Source of the DNA: Halobellus ruber
GTDB taxonomy: Archaea > Halobacteriota > Halobacteria > Halobacteriales > Haloferacaceae
Direction: 5' to 3'
Length of the DNA: 42,754 nt
Assembly (NCBI RefSeq): GCF_014212355.1
Contig: NZ_JACKXD010000009.1
Coordinates: 1-42,754, forward strand
Shown: positions 24,734 to 32,130 of the stretch, piece after piece
Layout: each line of letters starts with the position of its first letter
Numbering within the stretch: the stretch's first letter is position 1
Program-made: the position numbers and the translations under genes
Notes under the pieces: model-generated
Seen by the model: only the letters and a program-made list of their open reading frames with translations
What the model was told of the DNA's origin: nothing
The model's database searches: none

Positions 24734-26071
24734 ATGCGCACACTTGCGTTCGACGGCCGGATGGGAGCCAGCGGCGATATGCTGCTCGCGGCCCTGCTCG
24801 CGGCCGGCGCCGACTCCGACGCGCTCGCGCCAGTCGAGGACGCGCTGGGCGTCCGTTACGCGATCGACCGGGTCGACAAAAACGGGATCGCGGCGACGCG
24901 CGTCCGGGTGGTGCTTGCGGAGGACGTCGACAACGGCGACGCCGACGGAGCGGATGGGGGCGGCCACGACGCCCCGGGGGAGAGTCACGGTCACGGCCAC
25001 GGCGACTCTCACGACCACGGCCACCAGCACGACCATCGGTATGACCACGACGACGACGCGACCCCCGCGGAGGGCCACGGCCCCCACCGGACCTACGCCG
25101 AGGTCGTCGAGATCGTGGAGGGAATGGATCTCCCGCCGGGCGTCGAGTCCGACGCGATCGCGACCTTCCGGCGGCTGGGCGAGGCCGAGTCGTCGGTTCA
25201 CGACACCGACCTCGAATCGACGGCGTTCCACGAGGTCGGCGCCGACGACGCCATCGCCGACGTCGTCGGCGTCGCGTTACTGCTCGACGATCTCGACGTC
25301 GACCGAGTCGTCACGACGCCGCTGTCGACCGGCGGCGGGACGACGTCGATGGCCCACGGCGAGTACCCGATCCCCGCGCCCGCGGTGGTCGAGATCGCCA
25401 CCGACGCCGGCTGGTCGCTGCGTGGCGGCCCGGTCGACGCCGAACTGCTCTCGCCCACCGGCGCGGCGATCCTCGCGCAGTTCGCCGAGGGGGTCGAGTC
25501 GCTGCCCGTCCTCGACGTCGACGCCGTCGGCTACGGCGCGGGCGGCTACGAGTTCCCCGACCGACCGAACGCCCTGCGGGTGCTGGTCGGCGACGGCGGC
25601 CGCGGCCTCGACCGGGAGTCGATCACGGTGCTTGAGACCAACCTCGACGACGCCGCGCCCGAGGTGCTGGGCGACCTCCAGCGGTCGCTAACCGACGCCG
25701 GCGCCCGCGACGTCACGATCCTGCCGGCGACGATGAAGAAGTCGCGGCCGGGCCATCTGGTGAAGGCGGTCGTCAGGCCGGCAGACGCCGAACGGGTTGC
25801 ACGACGACTCGCGGCCGAGACCGGCACGCTCGGGATCCGGGAGCACGGCGCGGGACACCGGTGGGTTGCGGACCGCGAGTTCCGGACCGCCGAACTCGAC
25901 GTCGACGGCGAGACCTACGAGGTATCGGTGAAGGTCGCGTCGGATCAGGACGGGATGACCTACGACCACAGCGCGGAGTACGACGACGCCGCCGCTGTCG
26001 CGGAGGCGACGGGGCTGCCAGTCCGCGAGGTACTCCGGCGCGCGGAGGCGGCAGTCCGAGGACAGGAGTAG
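24734..26071 (+). CDS. larC: LarC-like nickel-insertion protein
   Basis: LarC is a CTP-dependent cyclometallase that inserts nickel to complete the nickel-pincer (NPN) cofactor of LarA lactate racemase. The 445-residue protein starts RTLAFDGRMGASGDMLLAALL, the family hallmark. A His/Asp-rich acidic stretch (about 80-115, with repeated HGH and HDHGHQHDH) suits metal binding. The GEAESSVHDTDLESTAFHEVGADDAIADVVG and FPDRPNALRVLVG segments match the family. The C-terminal half carries TNLDDAAPEVLG and LPATMKKSRPGHLV. Unlike the frameshifted lactobacillar gene, it is one open frame. LarA, LarB and LarE are not in the window. Confidence 0.9.
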   Translation: MRTLAFDGRMGASGDMLLAALLAAGADSDALAPVEDALGVRYAIDRVDKNGIAATRVRVVLAEDVDNGDADGADGGGHDAPGESHGHGHGDSHDHGHQHDHRYDHDDDATPAEGHGPHRTYAEVVEIVEGMDLPPGVESDAIATFRRLGEAESSVHDTDLESTAFHEVGADDAIADVVGVALLLDDLDVDRVVTTPLSTGGGTTSMAHGEYPIPAPAVVEIATDAGWSLRGGPVDAELLSPTGAAILAQFAEGVESLPVLDVDAVGYGAGGYEFPDRPNALRVLVGDGGRGLDRESITVLETNLDDAAPEVLGDLQRSLTDAGARDVTILPATMKKSRPGHLVKAVVRPADAERVARRLAAETGTLGIREHGAGHRWVADREFRTAELDVDGETYEVSVKVASDQDGMTYDHSAEYDDAAAVAEATGLPVREVLRRAEAAVRGQE

Positions 26072-26090
26072 TCCCGACCCGCGCCGGCGC

Positions 26091-26849
26091 CTATTCGTCG
26101 GCGGCGTCCCCCGCGCCGCCGCGCTCGCGGTGGGCCGCGAGCGCCTCCCCCACGGTGAGTTCGCCCGCGGCGACGCGGCGAGCTAGCCCCTCGTCGATGG
26201 TTCGGCCGTCCTCGGAGGCCTGCCGCGACCGGTCCTTGATCCGCTGGAGTTCCCCGGCTGTCGGCTCGACCTCCCGGGAGTCGGTCACCTCCCCGGAGCG
26301 CCTCGCGATGTTGACCGCCGCGAGCACGTCGCCCATCCCGCGGGCGCCGGTCCCGAGATACGGGGTCGTTCCGGTCTCGTCGACGAGTTCGACCGTCCGG
26401 TCGTCGAGGTCGTTGACCAGTTGGGCGCTCTGGAGCCGCGCGCCGTCGCCGATCCGGACCAAGGGGTCGGGCGCATCGTCGGTCTCCCGCCGGACGACGG
26501 CGGCGGCATCGGCGAGCGGCACCTGGAACGCCGCGATCACGGTCCCGCCCGCGAGCACCGCGATTCCGGGGTGGGGACCGGGGTCGACGCCGACGATGGT
26601 CCGGCCCTCATCCCGCCGGAGGATCGAGACCGCCTCCTCGACCGCGGCGCGGGCGTCGTCGGCGGCCGCGACGACGGCGTCAACGCCGGCCGGAAGCGGC
26701 TCCTCCTCGCCTGTGGCGCGGATCACGACCCGGGTGCCCTCCGGCAGCTCCGCGCCCGGCTCCCGGGTGGTGAACGCCACGCCGCGGTCCCGGAGTTCCG
26801 CGACCACGTCGTGGTACACCTCGAAATCCTCGGTCGCGACGACGATCAC
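26091..26849 (-). CDS. RNase H-fold-like protein upstream of radB
   Basis: The 252-residue protein carries IVGVDPGPHPGIAVLAGG (about residue 88), the first strand of an RNase H/RuvC-like nuclease fold with a conserved DPG acidic turn. A central acidic region (DLDDRTVELVDE) follows. The middle contains a strand-turn VRIGDGARLQ, then GARGMGDVLAAVNIARRSG, as in YqgF/RuvC-type proteins. The C-terminal helix (TAGELQRIKDRSRQAS, then GRTIDEGLARRVAAGELTVGEALAAH) could be an accessory. Start is GTG at 26849. It is divergent from radB, so a recombination-related role is tempting. Metal-site completeness needs an alignment. Confidence 0.6.
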   Translation of the reverse strand: MIVVATEDFEVYHDVVAELRDRGVAFTTREPGAELPEGTRVVIRATGEEEPLPAGVDAVVAAADDARAAVEEAVSILRRDEGRTIVGVDPGPHPGIAVLAGGTVIAAFQVPLADAAAVVRRETDDAPDPLVRIGDGARLQSAQLVNDLDDRTVELVDETGTTPYLGTGARGMGDVLAAVNIARRSGEVTDSREVEPTAGELQRIKDRSRQASEDGRTIDEGLARRVAAGELTVGEALAAHRERGGAGDAADE

Positions 26850-26922
26850 TGTAGATCAGTTGCGGCCTCGGGACAAAAAGTGTCGCCCGTCGCAACGGCG
26901 GGGCTCGGCAGTGGAGCGAACA

Positions 26923-27025
26923 GCCGGCACGCCGCGGTTCCCGCGTCGACGTGCCGGGCAACCGCGGCCCGACGCGGGGCGACTCCTACGTCACGGCGGG
27001 TTTGGTCCCATAATGGGGGATAAAC
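26923..27025 (+). repeat. Structured intergenic element, copy B
   Basis: This is the second copy of the 103-base element found at 19058-19160. The three crossing block pairs are GCCGGCAC (26923) with GTGCCGGG (26951), GCCGCGGTT (26931) with AACCGCGGC (26960), and CCCGCGTCG (26940) with CGACGCGGG (26970); all pair perfectly. Where the second pair differs from copy A, two base pairs change on both sides (G-C to A-T and T-A to C-G), although other positions become mismatches. It starts 74 bases from the start of the leftward gene at 26849, exactly as copy A does from its gene, and ends 74 bases before radB. Confidence 0.7.
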
Positions 27026-27068
27026 CTCCGGACACCCGGACGGACCGAGCCGCCCGCGGATCGGGGGG

Positions 27069-27073
27069 TTTTT
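27069..27073 (+). promoter_or_regulatory. TATA-like T5 box for radB
   Basis: GGTTTTTCG lies 26-30 bases before the GTG start at 27099, a typical leaderless spacing for a T-rich haloarchaeal promoter in GC-rich DNA. Confidence 0.45.
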
Positions 27074-27098
27074 CGCCGGAGCCGACGCAGACACTTCC

Positions 27099-27803
27099 GT
27101 GTCCGACGCACTCACCACGGGGTGTGGGTCGCTCGACGACCTGCTCGGCGGGGGGTTCGAGCGCGGCACCGTGACCCAGGTGTACGGCCCGCCGGCCGCC
27201 GGGAAGACCAACGTCGCGCTCTCGACGGCGGTCAACGTCGCAGCCGACGGCGGGACCGCCGTCTACATCGACACCGAGGGGCTGTCGCCCGACCGGTTCC
27301 GACAGCTCGCGGCGGCCGCCGCCGGCGACGGCCGGTCGATCGAGGACGTCACCTCGCGGCTGATCGTCTCCGAGGCCCACGACTTCGCGGCCCAGGAGGA
27401 GGCGGTCCGCGACGCCGCGGAGTTCGCCGAGCGCGCGGAGCTGATCGTCCTCGACAGCGCGACGGGGTTCTACCGGCTCGAGCGCACCGACGACGACGAC
27501 GCCGGCGACTCCCTCCGGCGGGTCGCCAGCCAGGTGACGCATCTGCTCTCCCTGGCGCGGAAACACGACCTCGCGGTGGTGATCACGAACCAGGTGTTCA
27601 CCGATCCCGACACCGACCGCGCGACGGCGCTCGGGGGTCACACCCTCAACCACTGGACGGGCGCGATACTCCGCGTGGATCGGTTCCGCGGCGGCAACCG
27701 TCGAGCCACGCTGGAGAAGCACCGCTCGAAGCCCGCCGGCGACACCGCGACGTTCGAGATCACCGGCGACGGGCTGGAAAGCGTCGAACGTGGGATGGAG
27801 TGA
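27099..27803 (+). CDS. radB: DNA repair and recombination protein RadB
   Basis: RadB is a RadA paralog found in Euryarchaeota that lacks the N-terminal HhH domain and acts as a recombination mediator. The 234-residue product has Walker A at 30-37 (GPPAAGKT), Walker B at 115-120 (LIVLDS), the opening TTGCGSLDDLLGGGFERGTV and the later NQVFTDPD loop. Start GTG at 27099 yields the standard length. It faces a divergent RNase H-fold-like gene and is separated from the convergent CBS gene by 15 bases. Confidence 0.95.
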   Translation: MSDALTTGCGSLDDLLGGGFERGTVTQVYGPPAAGKTNVALSTAVNVAADGGTAVYIDTEGLSPDRFRQLAAAAAGDGRSIEDVTSRLIVSEAHDFAAQEEAVRDAAEFAERAELIVLDSATGFYRLERTDDDDAGDSLRRVASQVTHLLSLARKHDLAVVITNQVFTDPDTDRATALGGHTLNHWTGAILRVDRFRGGNRRATLEKHRSKPAGDTATFEITGDGLESVERGME

Positions 27804-27818
27804 CCTCGCGTCGGCCGG

Positions 27819-28964
27819 CTACAGCTCGCCGAGCTTCCGGAGGAGCTGCCCGCGCTGTTTCTCGTCGGCGTTGACGCCCTTGACTTCGAGGACGTTGCGT
27901 TCGAGCTTGTCGAGCGCGACGTGGAAGGCGTGTTCGGCGCCGTACCCCTCGCCGCTGCCGCCGATCTGGCCGCGGTTGGTCCGGAGCCGGATCTGACACT
28001 GCATCAGCGGCGTCCCGCGGAGCTTCTCCTTGTGCTCGTGGAAGCGGACGTGGGCGTGCAGCACCTGCATCTCCTGGTACTTGTCGACCACGGTGGTGAT
28101 CGACTCCACGACCTCCTGGCGGGTGAGCGTCTCGAGGAGTCGGACGTTCGTGATCTGGACGTCCATCCGCTCGTCCTCGGTGAACGTCAGCGCCCGGAGC
28201 ACGTCGGTCTTGGTGACGATCCCGTGGACCCGCTGGTCGGACTCCTCGGGCGTCACCACGAGTCCGGAGATGTCGTTCTCGAACATCCGCTCGACGGCGA
28301 CGTCGACAGTCTCGGTCGGAACTGAAGTGACGACCGGGTCCGACATCAGGTCGTAGACGGGCAGATCCAACATTCGGTCGAGGTCCCCGCGCCGGTCGCC
28401 GCGACCCTGCCGGCTGTCGTCCCGGACCACGAAGTCGACGAGGTCGTGGGTGGTCACGATGCCGACCAGCGACCCGGTGTCCTCGTCGACGACGGGGAGC
28501 CGGGAGACGCCGTGCTCGCGGAGCTTGTTGATCACCTGCCCCACGCGGGCCTTCTCGCCGACGTTGACGACGTCGGTGGTCAGGATGTCCTCGACCGTGA
28601 TGGCGTCGAGGCTGTCGACGACGGCGTGGAGGATGTCGTCGGTGCTGACGACGCCGTAGAGCTGTTCACCCTCGAAGACGGGCGAGATCTTCACGTCGCC
28701 CTCGACGAGCATCCGGGCGGCTTCCCGGACGTCCTCGTGGCGGTCGATCCGCGGGGCGGACTTCATCACGACGGAGGCCTTGGTGTCGTCCCCCATCCGG
28801 GAGCGGACCAGCTGTTTCTCCCCGATCACGCCGGCGTAGTCGCCGTCGTCGGTCACGACGATTCCCCGGGGGTTCTCGCGCTCGAAGATGGCTTGGATCT
28901 TGCCCAGGCGTTTGCCGGCGTCGACGGCGACGAAATCAGGAGTGGCGATATCAGTAATATCCAT
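27819..28964 (-). CDS. Four-CBS-domain protein fused to an HPF/S30AE-like tail
   Basis: The 381-residue protein has four CBS motifs in tandem (about 3-58, 63-122, 125-190 and 205-275), as in GVIGEKQLV, GVVSTDDIL, GIVTTHDLV and GIVTKTDVL. CBS pairs bind adenosine nucleotides and sense energy status. The C-terminal ~100 residues (TRQEVVESITTVVDKYQEM, then HVRFHEHKEKLRGTP and CQIRLRTNRGQIGG, ending with a long amphipathic helix) look like a ribosome-hibernation promoting factor (S30AE) domain. This suggests a nucleotide-sensing ribosome factor, an inference from domain content. ATG 28964 is preferred because the extension upstream is not protein-like. Confidence 0.85.
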   Translation of the reverse strand: MDITDIATPDFVAVDAGKRLGKIQAIFERENPRGIVVTDDGDYAGVIGEKQLVRSRMGDDTKASVVMKSAPRIDRHEDVREAARMLVEGDVKISPVFEGEQLYGVVSTDDILHAVVDSLDAITVEDILTTDVVNVGEKARVGQVINKLREHGVSRLPVVDEDTGSLVGIVTTHDLVDFVVRDDSRQGRGDRRGDLDRMLDLPVYDLMSDPVVTSVPTETVDVAVERMFENDISGLVVTPEESDQRVHGIVTKTDVLRALTFTEDERMDVQITNVRLLETLTRQEVVESITTVVDKYQEMQVLHAHVRFHEHKEKLRGTPLMQCQIRLRTNRGQIGGSGEGYGAEHAFHVALDKLERNVLEVKGVNADEKQRGQLLRKLGEL

Positions 28965-29106
28965 ACTCGGAACAGCCTCCACCCGAACGTACTCCGGCGG
29001 GCGTCTTGAAACTTCGTCTACGACCCGCACCGAACGCCGCATAGAACCGTTGGCGGCCGACAGGGACACACGGCCCCGGCGGGACGTCGAAAGGTAACGC
29101 ATAAGT

Positions 29107-29120
29107 TTAGGTTCCCCTAA
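29107..29120 (+). promoter_or_regulatory. DtxR-like operator TTAGG-N4-CCTAA
   Basis: A perfect 5-4-5 inverted repeat sits 10-23 bases before the GTG at 29130 and just after a TATA-like ATAAGTTTA. The TTAGG/CCTAA half-sites resemble the operators of iron- or manganese-dependent DtxR/IdeR/SirR-type repressors. Its place over the start region fits a repressor that blocks initiation of the downstream dehydrogenase operon. Confidence 0.6.
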
Positions 29121-29129
29121 TTCGTCGGC

Positions 29130-29735
29130 GTGGAACTGACACGGCGCGACGCGCTGGCGGCGCTCTCCGCGGTCGGCGCGGCGGTCGGCGGGGGCGTGCT
29201 CGCCGGCCGGTTCGACCCGCCACGGGCCGACGACGCGGCGGGGAACGGAGACGAGGCCACCGACGCCGACGAAGGGGTGTCGCTGTCGACGGACCTGCTG
29301 GCCCTGCTGGACGCGGTCGCGGAGGTCGTCTACCCCGACGGCGTCGAGAACCGCCGCGCGTTCGTCGACAGCTACGTGGTTGGTCGGGTCGCGGATCGCC
29401 CCGACTACCGTGCGGGGCTCCGCGAGGCCGCCGCCCAACTCGACGCCGTCGCCCGCGACTGGTACGACGCGCCCTACGCCGACCTCGACGCCGACACCCG
29501 CGATCTGCTCCTCCGGGATCTGGGGGTCGAGACCGCCGACCCCGACCCCGAGGGGCCGGTGACCGACCGGATCCGCTTTTTCCTGGTGAACGACCCGCTT
29601 TTCGCCTTCTACACCTCCCCGACGGGCGGCCGGCTGGTCGGGATCGAGAACCCGATCGGCTACCCCGGCGGGATCGAGAGCTACCAGCGAGCGACGATGT
29701 CGCCGGCCGACGACGGCGCGGGGGGAGACGGATGA
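29130..29735 (+). CDS. Gluconate 2-dehydrogenase subunit 3-like Tat protein
   Basis: This 201-residue protein is the small subunit that partners a GMC-type flavin dehydrogenase. The N-terminus is a twin-arginine signal (LTRRDALAALSAVGAAVGGG). The mature part shows LLALLDAVAEVVYPDGVENRRAFVDSYV, the family opening, and ends with the pattern FYTSPTGGRLVGIENPIGYPGG. It starts at GTG, directly behind the DtxR-like operator. The large subunit follows after 25 bases on the same strand, so the Tat signal probably exports both subunits together. Confidence 0.85.
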   Translation: MELTRRDALAALSAVGAAVGGGVLAGRFDPPRADDAAGNGDEATDADEGVSLSTDLLALLDAVAEVVYPDGVENRRAFVDSYVVGRVADRPDYRAGLREAAAQLDAVARDWYDAPYADLDADTRDLLLRDLGVETADPDPEGPVTDRIRFFLVNDPLFAFYTSPTGGRLVGIENPIGYPGGIESYQRATMSPADDGAGGDG

Positions 29736-29760
29736 GGGAACTCAGTCCGGGAGGGAACCG

Positions 29761-31377
29761 ATGAGCGCCGGCGCCGACGACGGCGGCGTGGGCGACGGCG
29801 CCGACCGCACCCCCTCGCCGCGGGCGGACGTCTGTGTCGTCGGCTCCGGCCCGGCGGGCGCGCTCGCGGCCCACCGACTCGCGGGGGCGGGCGCGGACGT
29901 AGTCGTCCTCGAGGCGGGCCCGCGGTTCGACTTCGACGAGCGCCGCGAGCAGCAGGAGGAGTTCATCCGGCCGGGGATGGGCGACCCCTGGGAGATGGGC
30001 GGCGCCCGGGACGCCTACACCGATTCCGGCCGGGGGTATCCGCTGAACGCCGCCCGCGTGAAGGGCGTCGGCGGGTCGACGCTCCACTGGCAGGGGATGG
30101 TGATGCGGCTCCACGAACGGGACTTCGAGCTGGAATCCAGACACGGCGTCGGGGTCGACTGGCCGATCGATTACGAGGATCTCCGGCCGTACTACGCCGC
30201 CGCCGAGCGCGCGCTTGGCGTCGCGGGCGCCGCGGACAACCCCTACGCGCCGCCGCGGGAGGAGCCGTTCCCCCTCCCGGCGTTTCCGCCCTCCCACTCC
30301 GATTCGCTGTTCGCGCCGGCGTGTGAGCGGCTCGGGATCGATATGCACTCGGTGCCGAACGCGCGCAACTCCGAGCCATACGACGGCCGCGCGTCGTGTC
30401 AGGGCTACGGAACCTGCAAGCCGATCTGTCCCTCCGGCGCGAAGTACACCGCCGAATCCCACGTGGCGAAGGCGACCGAGGCGGGCGCCAGGATCGTCGA
30501 TCACGCCGCCGTCCAGCGGCTCGTCCACGACGACGCGGGCGAAACCGTCGAAGCCGCGGTGTATGCGACCCCCGACGGGACGGAACGCCGCCAGCCGGCC
30601 GACCGGTTCGTCCTCGCCGCGGGCGGGGTGGAGAACGCCCGACTGCTTCTGCTTTCGGCGTCCGAGTTGTACCCCGACGGGCTGGCGAACTCCTCGGGTG
30701 CGGTCGGCCGATTCTTCATGGATCATCTCTTCGCGGGCGCAGGCGGGCAGTTGGACGAGCCGACCCGCCAGAACCACGTCGGGTTCAACACGAGCGAGAC
30801 CCACCAGTTCTACGACGATACCGACCCCGTCGAGGGGATGAAACTGGAGTTTCTCAACTACGCCGGCCCCTCGCCCGTGATGCAGGCGCTGGGCGCGGAG
30901 ACGTGGGGCGAGGAACTCCTGGAACAACTGCAGGCGTCGTACGGCACCCACGTCGCGATGGGTGGGCTGGTCGAGCAGCTCCCCGACGCCGACAACCGGG
31001 TGACGCTCGATCCCGATGTCCGCGACGACCACGGCAACCCGGTTCCCCACATCGAGTGGTCGCTCTCGGAGCGGACCCGTGGGGCGCTCCGCCGGGCCAA
31101 CGAGATCCAGCACGCGATCCTCGAGGAACTCGGCGTCGACGTCGAGTGGACCGTCGGCCCCGAGGCCACCGGGCCGGCGTACCACCAGATGGGCACCACG
31201 CGGATGGGGACGGATCCGGCGACGAGCGTCGTCGACGCCGATTGCCGCGCCCACGACCTCCCGAACCTCCGGATCGTCGGCTCCTCGGTGTTCCCCACCG
31301 GCGGCGCGATGAACCCCACGCTCACCATCGCCGCGCTCGCGCTCCGCGTCGCGGAGTCGATGGCCGAGTCGGTGTAG
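29761..31377 (+). CDS. GMC-family flavin dehydrogenase with predicted 3Fe-4S cluster
   Basis: The 538-residue large subunit oxidises an alcohol or sugar with FAD. The Rossmann motif (CVVGSGPAGALAAHRLAG) lies at about 25, the second FAD region around KGVGGSTLHWQG, and the C-terminal active-site region has AYHQMGTTRMG and SSVFPTGGAMNPTLT. Cys213, Cys219 and Cys223 form C-x5-C-x3-C, the same spacing reported for the 3Fe-4S cluster of FAD glucose dehydrogenase from Burkholderia. This points to one-electron transfer out of the enzyme to a membrane carrier rather than oxygen. The protein has no signal of its own and should ride with subunit 3. The substrate is unknown. Confidence 0.88.
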   Translation: MSAGADDGGVGDGADRTPSPRADVCVVGSGPAGALAAHRLAGAGADVVVLEAGPRFDFDERREQQEEFIRPGMGDPWEMGGARDAYTDSGRGYPLNAARVKGVGGSTLHWQGMVMRLHERDFELESRHGVGVDWPIDYEDLRPYYAAAERALGVAGAADNPYAPPREEPFPLPAFPPSHSDSLFAPACERLGIDMHSVPNARNSEPYDGRASCQGYGTCKPICPSGAKYTAESHVAKATEAGARIVDHAAVQRLVHDDAGETVEAAVYATPDGTERRQPADRFVLAAGGVENARLLLLSASELYPDGLANSSGAVGRFFMDHLFAGAGGQLDEPTRQNHVGFNTSETHQFYDDTDPVEGMKLEFLNYAGPSPVMQALGAETWGEELLEQLQASYGTHVAMGGLVEQLPDADNRVTLDPDVRDDHGNPVPHIEWSLSERTRGALRRANEIQHAILEELGVDVEWTVGPEATGPAYHQMGTTRMGTDPATSVVDADCRAHDLPNLRIVGSSVFPTGGAMNPTLTIAALALRVAESMAESV

Positions 31378-31449
31378 CCGGTCGGGAGTCGGGGTCGCCC
31401 CACCGAAACACTCAGGCGCCGCTCCCGCGTACAGGCGGTTACAGTCCGT

Positions 31450-32130
31450 ATGGGCGTTTCCGCACCGAAGCTGGCGGCCGAAGACCTCTCGTTCGTCGTC
31501 GACGACACCGCCATCCTCCGCGACGTCGACCTCGCCGTGGAGGCCGGCGAGACGCTCACCGTCATCGGGCCGTCGGGCGCGGGGAAGTCGACACTCCTCC
31601 GCCTCCTGTGTCGGCTCGACGAACCCACCGCGGGGACGGTCTACCTCGACGGCACCGACTACCGGACGCTCGATCCGACGGCGCTCCGGACCCGCGTCGG
31701 GATGGTGCCGCAGGACCCGGCGCTCCGCGACGGCACGGTCCGCGAGAACGTCACGATCGGCCCCCGCCTCCGCGGGGAGTCTATCGAGCCGGGGCGCGTC
31801 GAGGCGCTTCTGGCACGCGTCGACCTCGAGGGCTACGCCGACCGGGAGGTTACCGACCTCTCCGGCGGCGAAGCCCAGCGCGTCGCCATCGCGCGAACGC
31901 TTTTCGTCGACCCCGAGGTGCTGTTGCTCGACGAGCCGACCGCCAGCCTCGACCCCGACGCCCAGGCCGACATCGAGGCGCTGTTGGCGGACCTGCTCGC
32001 CGCGTCGGCCCGGACCGCCGTCCTCGTCACCCACGATCAGGCGCAGGTCGACCGGATCGCCGATCGGGTCGTCCGGGTCGTCGGCGGACGGATCCACTCG
32101 GCGGGGACGCCGGGGGAGGTGCTGCCGTGA
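31450..32130 (+). CDS. ABC transporter ATPase, FetA-like
   Basis: The 226-residue nucleotide-binding subunit has Walker A at 40-48 (GPSGAGKST), Q-loop VPQDP, signature LSGGEAQRVAIAR at about 137-149, Walker B VLLLDE at 157-162 and the H-loop LVTHD. It overlaps the permease gene by four bases (GTGA), which shows translational coupling. Together they match the FetAB/YbbL-YbbM group, which exports iron in E. coli. Substrate specificity is inferred only from the permease family. The pair follows the iron-sulfur flavin enzyme and its DtxR-like operator. Confidence 0.9.
   Translation: MGVSAPKLAAEDLSFVVDDTAILRDVDLAVEAGETLTVIGPSGAGKSTLLRLLCRLDEPTAGTVYLDGTDYRTLDPTALRTRVGMVPQDPALRDGTVRENVTIGPRLRGESIEPGRVEALLARVDLEGYADREVTDLSGGEAQRVAIARTLFVDPEVLLLDEPTASLDPDAQADIEALLADLLAASARTAVLVTHDQAQVDRIADRVVRVVGGRIHSAGTPGEVLP

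Noticed and set aside
23420-25231. Long leftward frame overlapping cdc48 and larC
   Set aside because: It is a different frame of the cdc48 strand; only cdc48 itself carries motifs.
29107-32097. Nearly 1000-codon leftward open frame opposite the dehydrogenase and ABC genes
   Set aside because: It overlaps four clear genes on the other strand and its sequence is Arg/Pro/Gly-rich with no motif.
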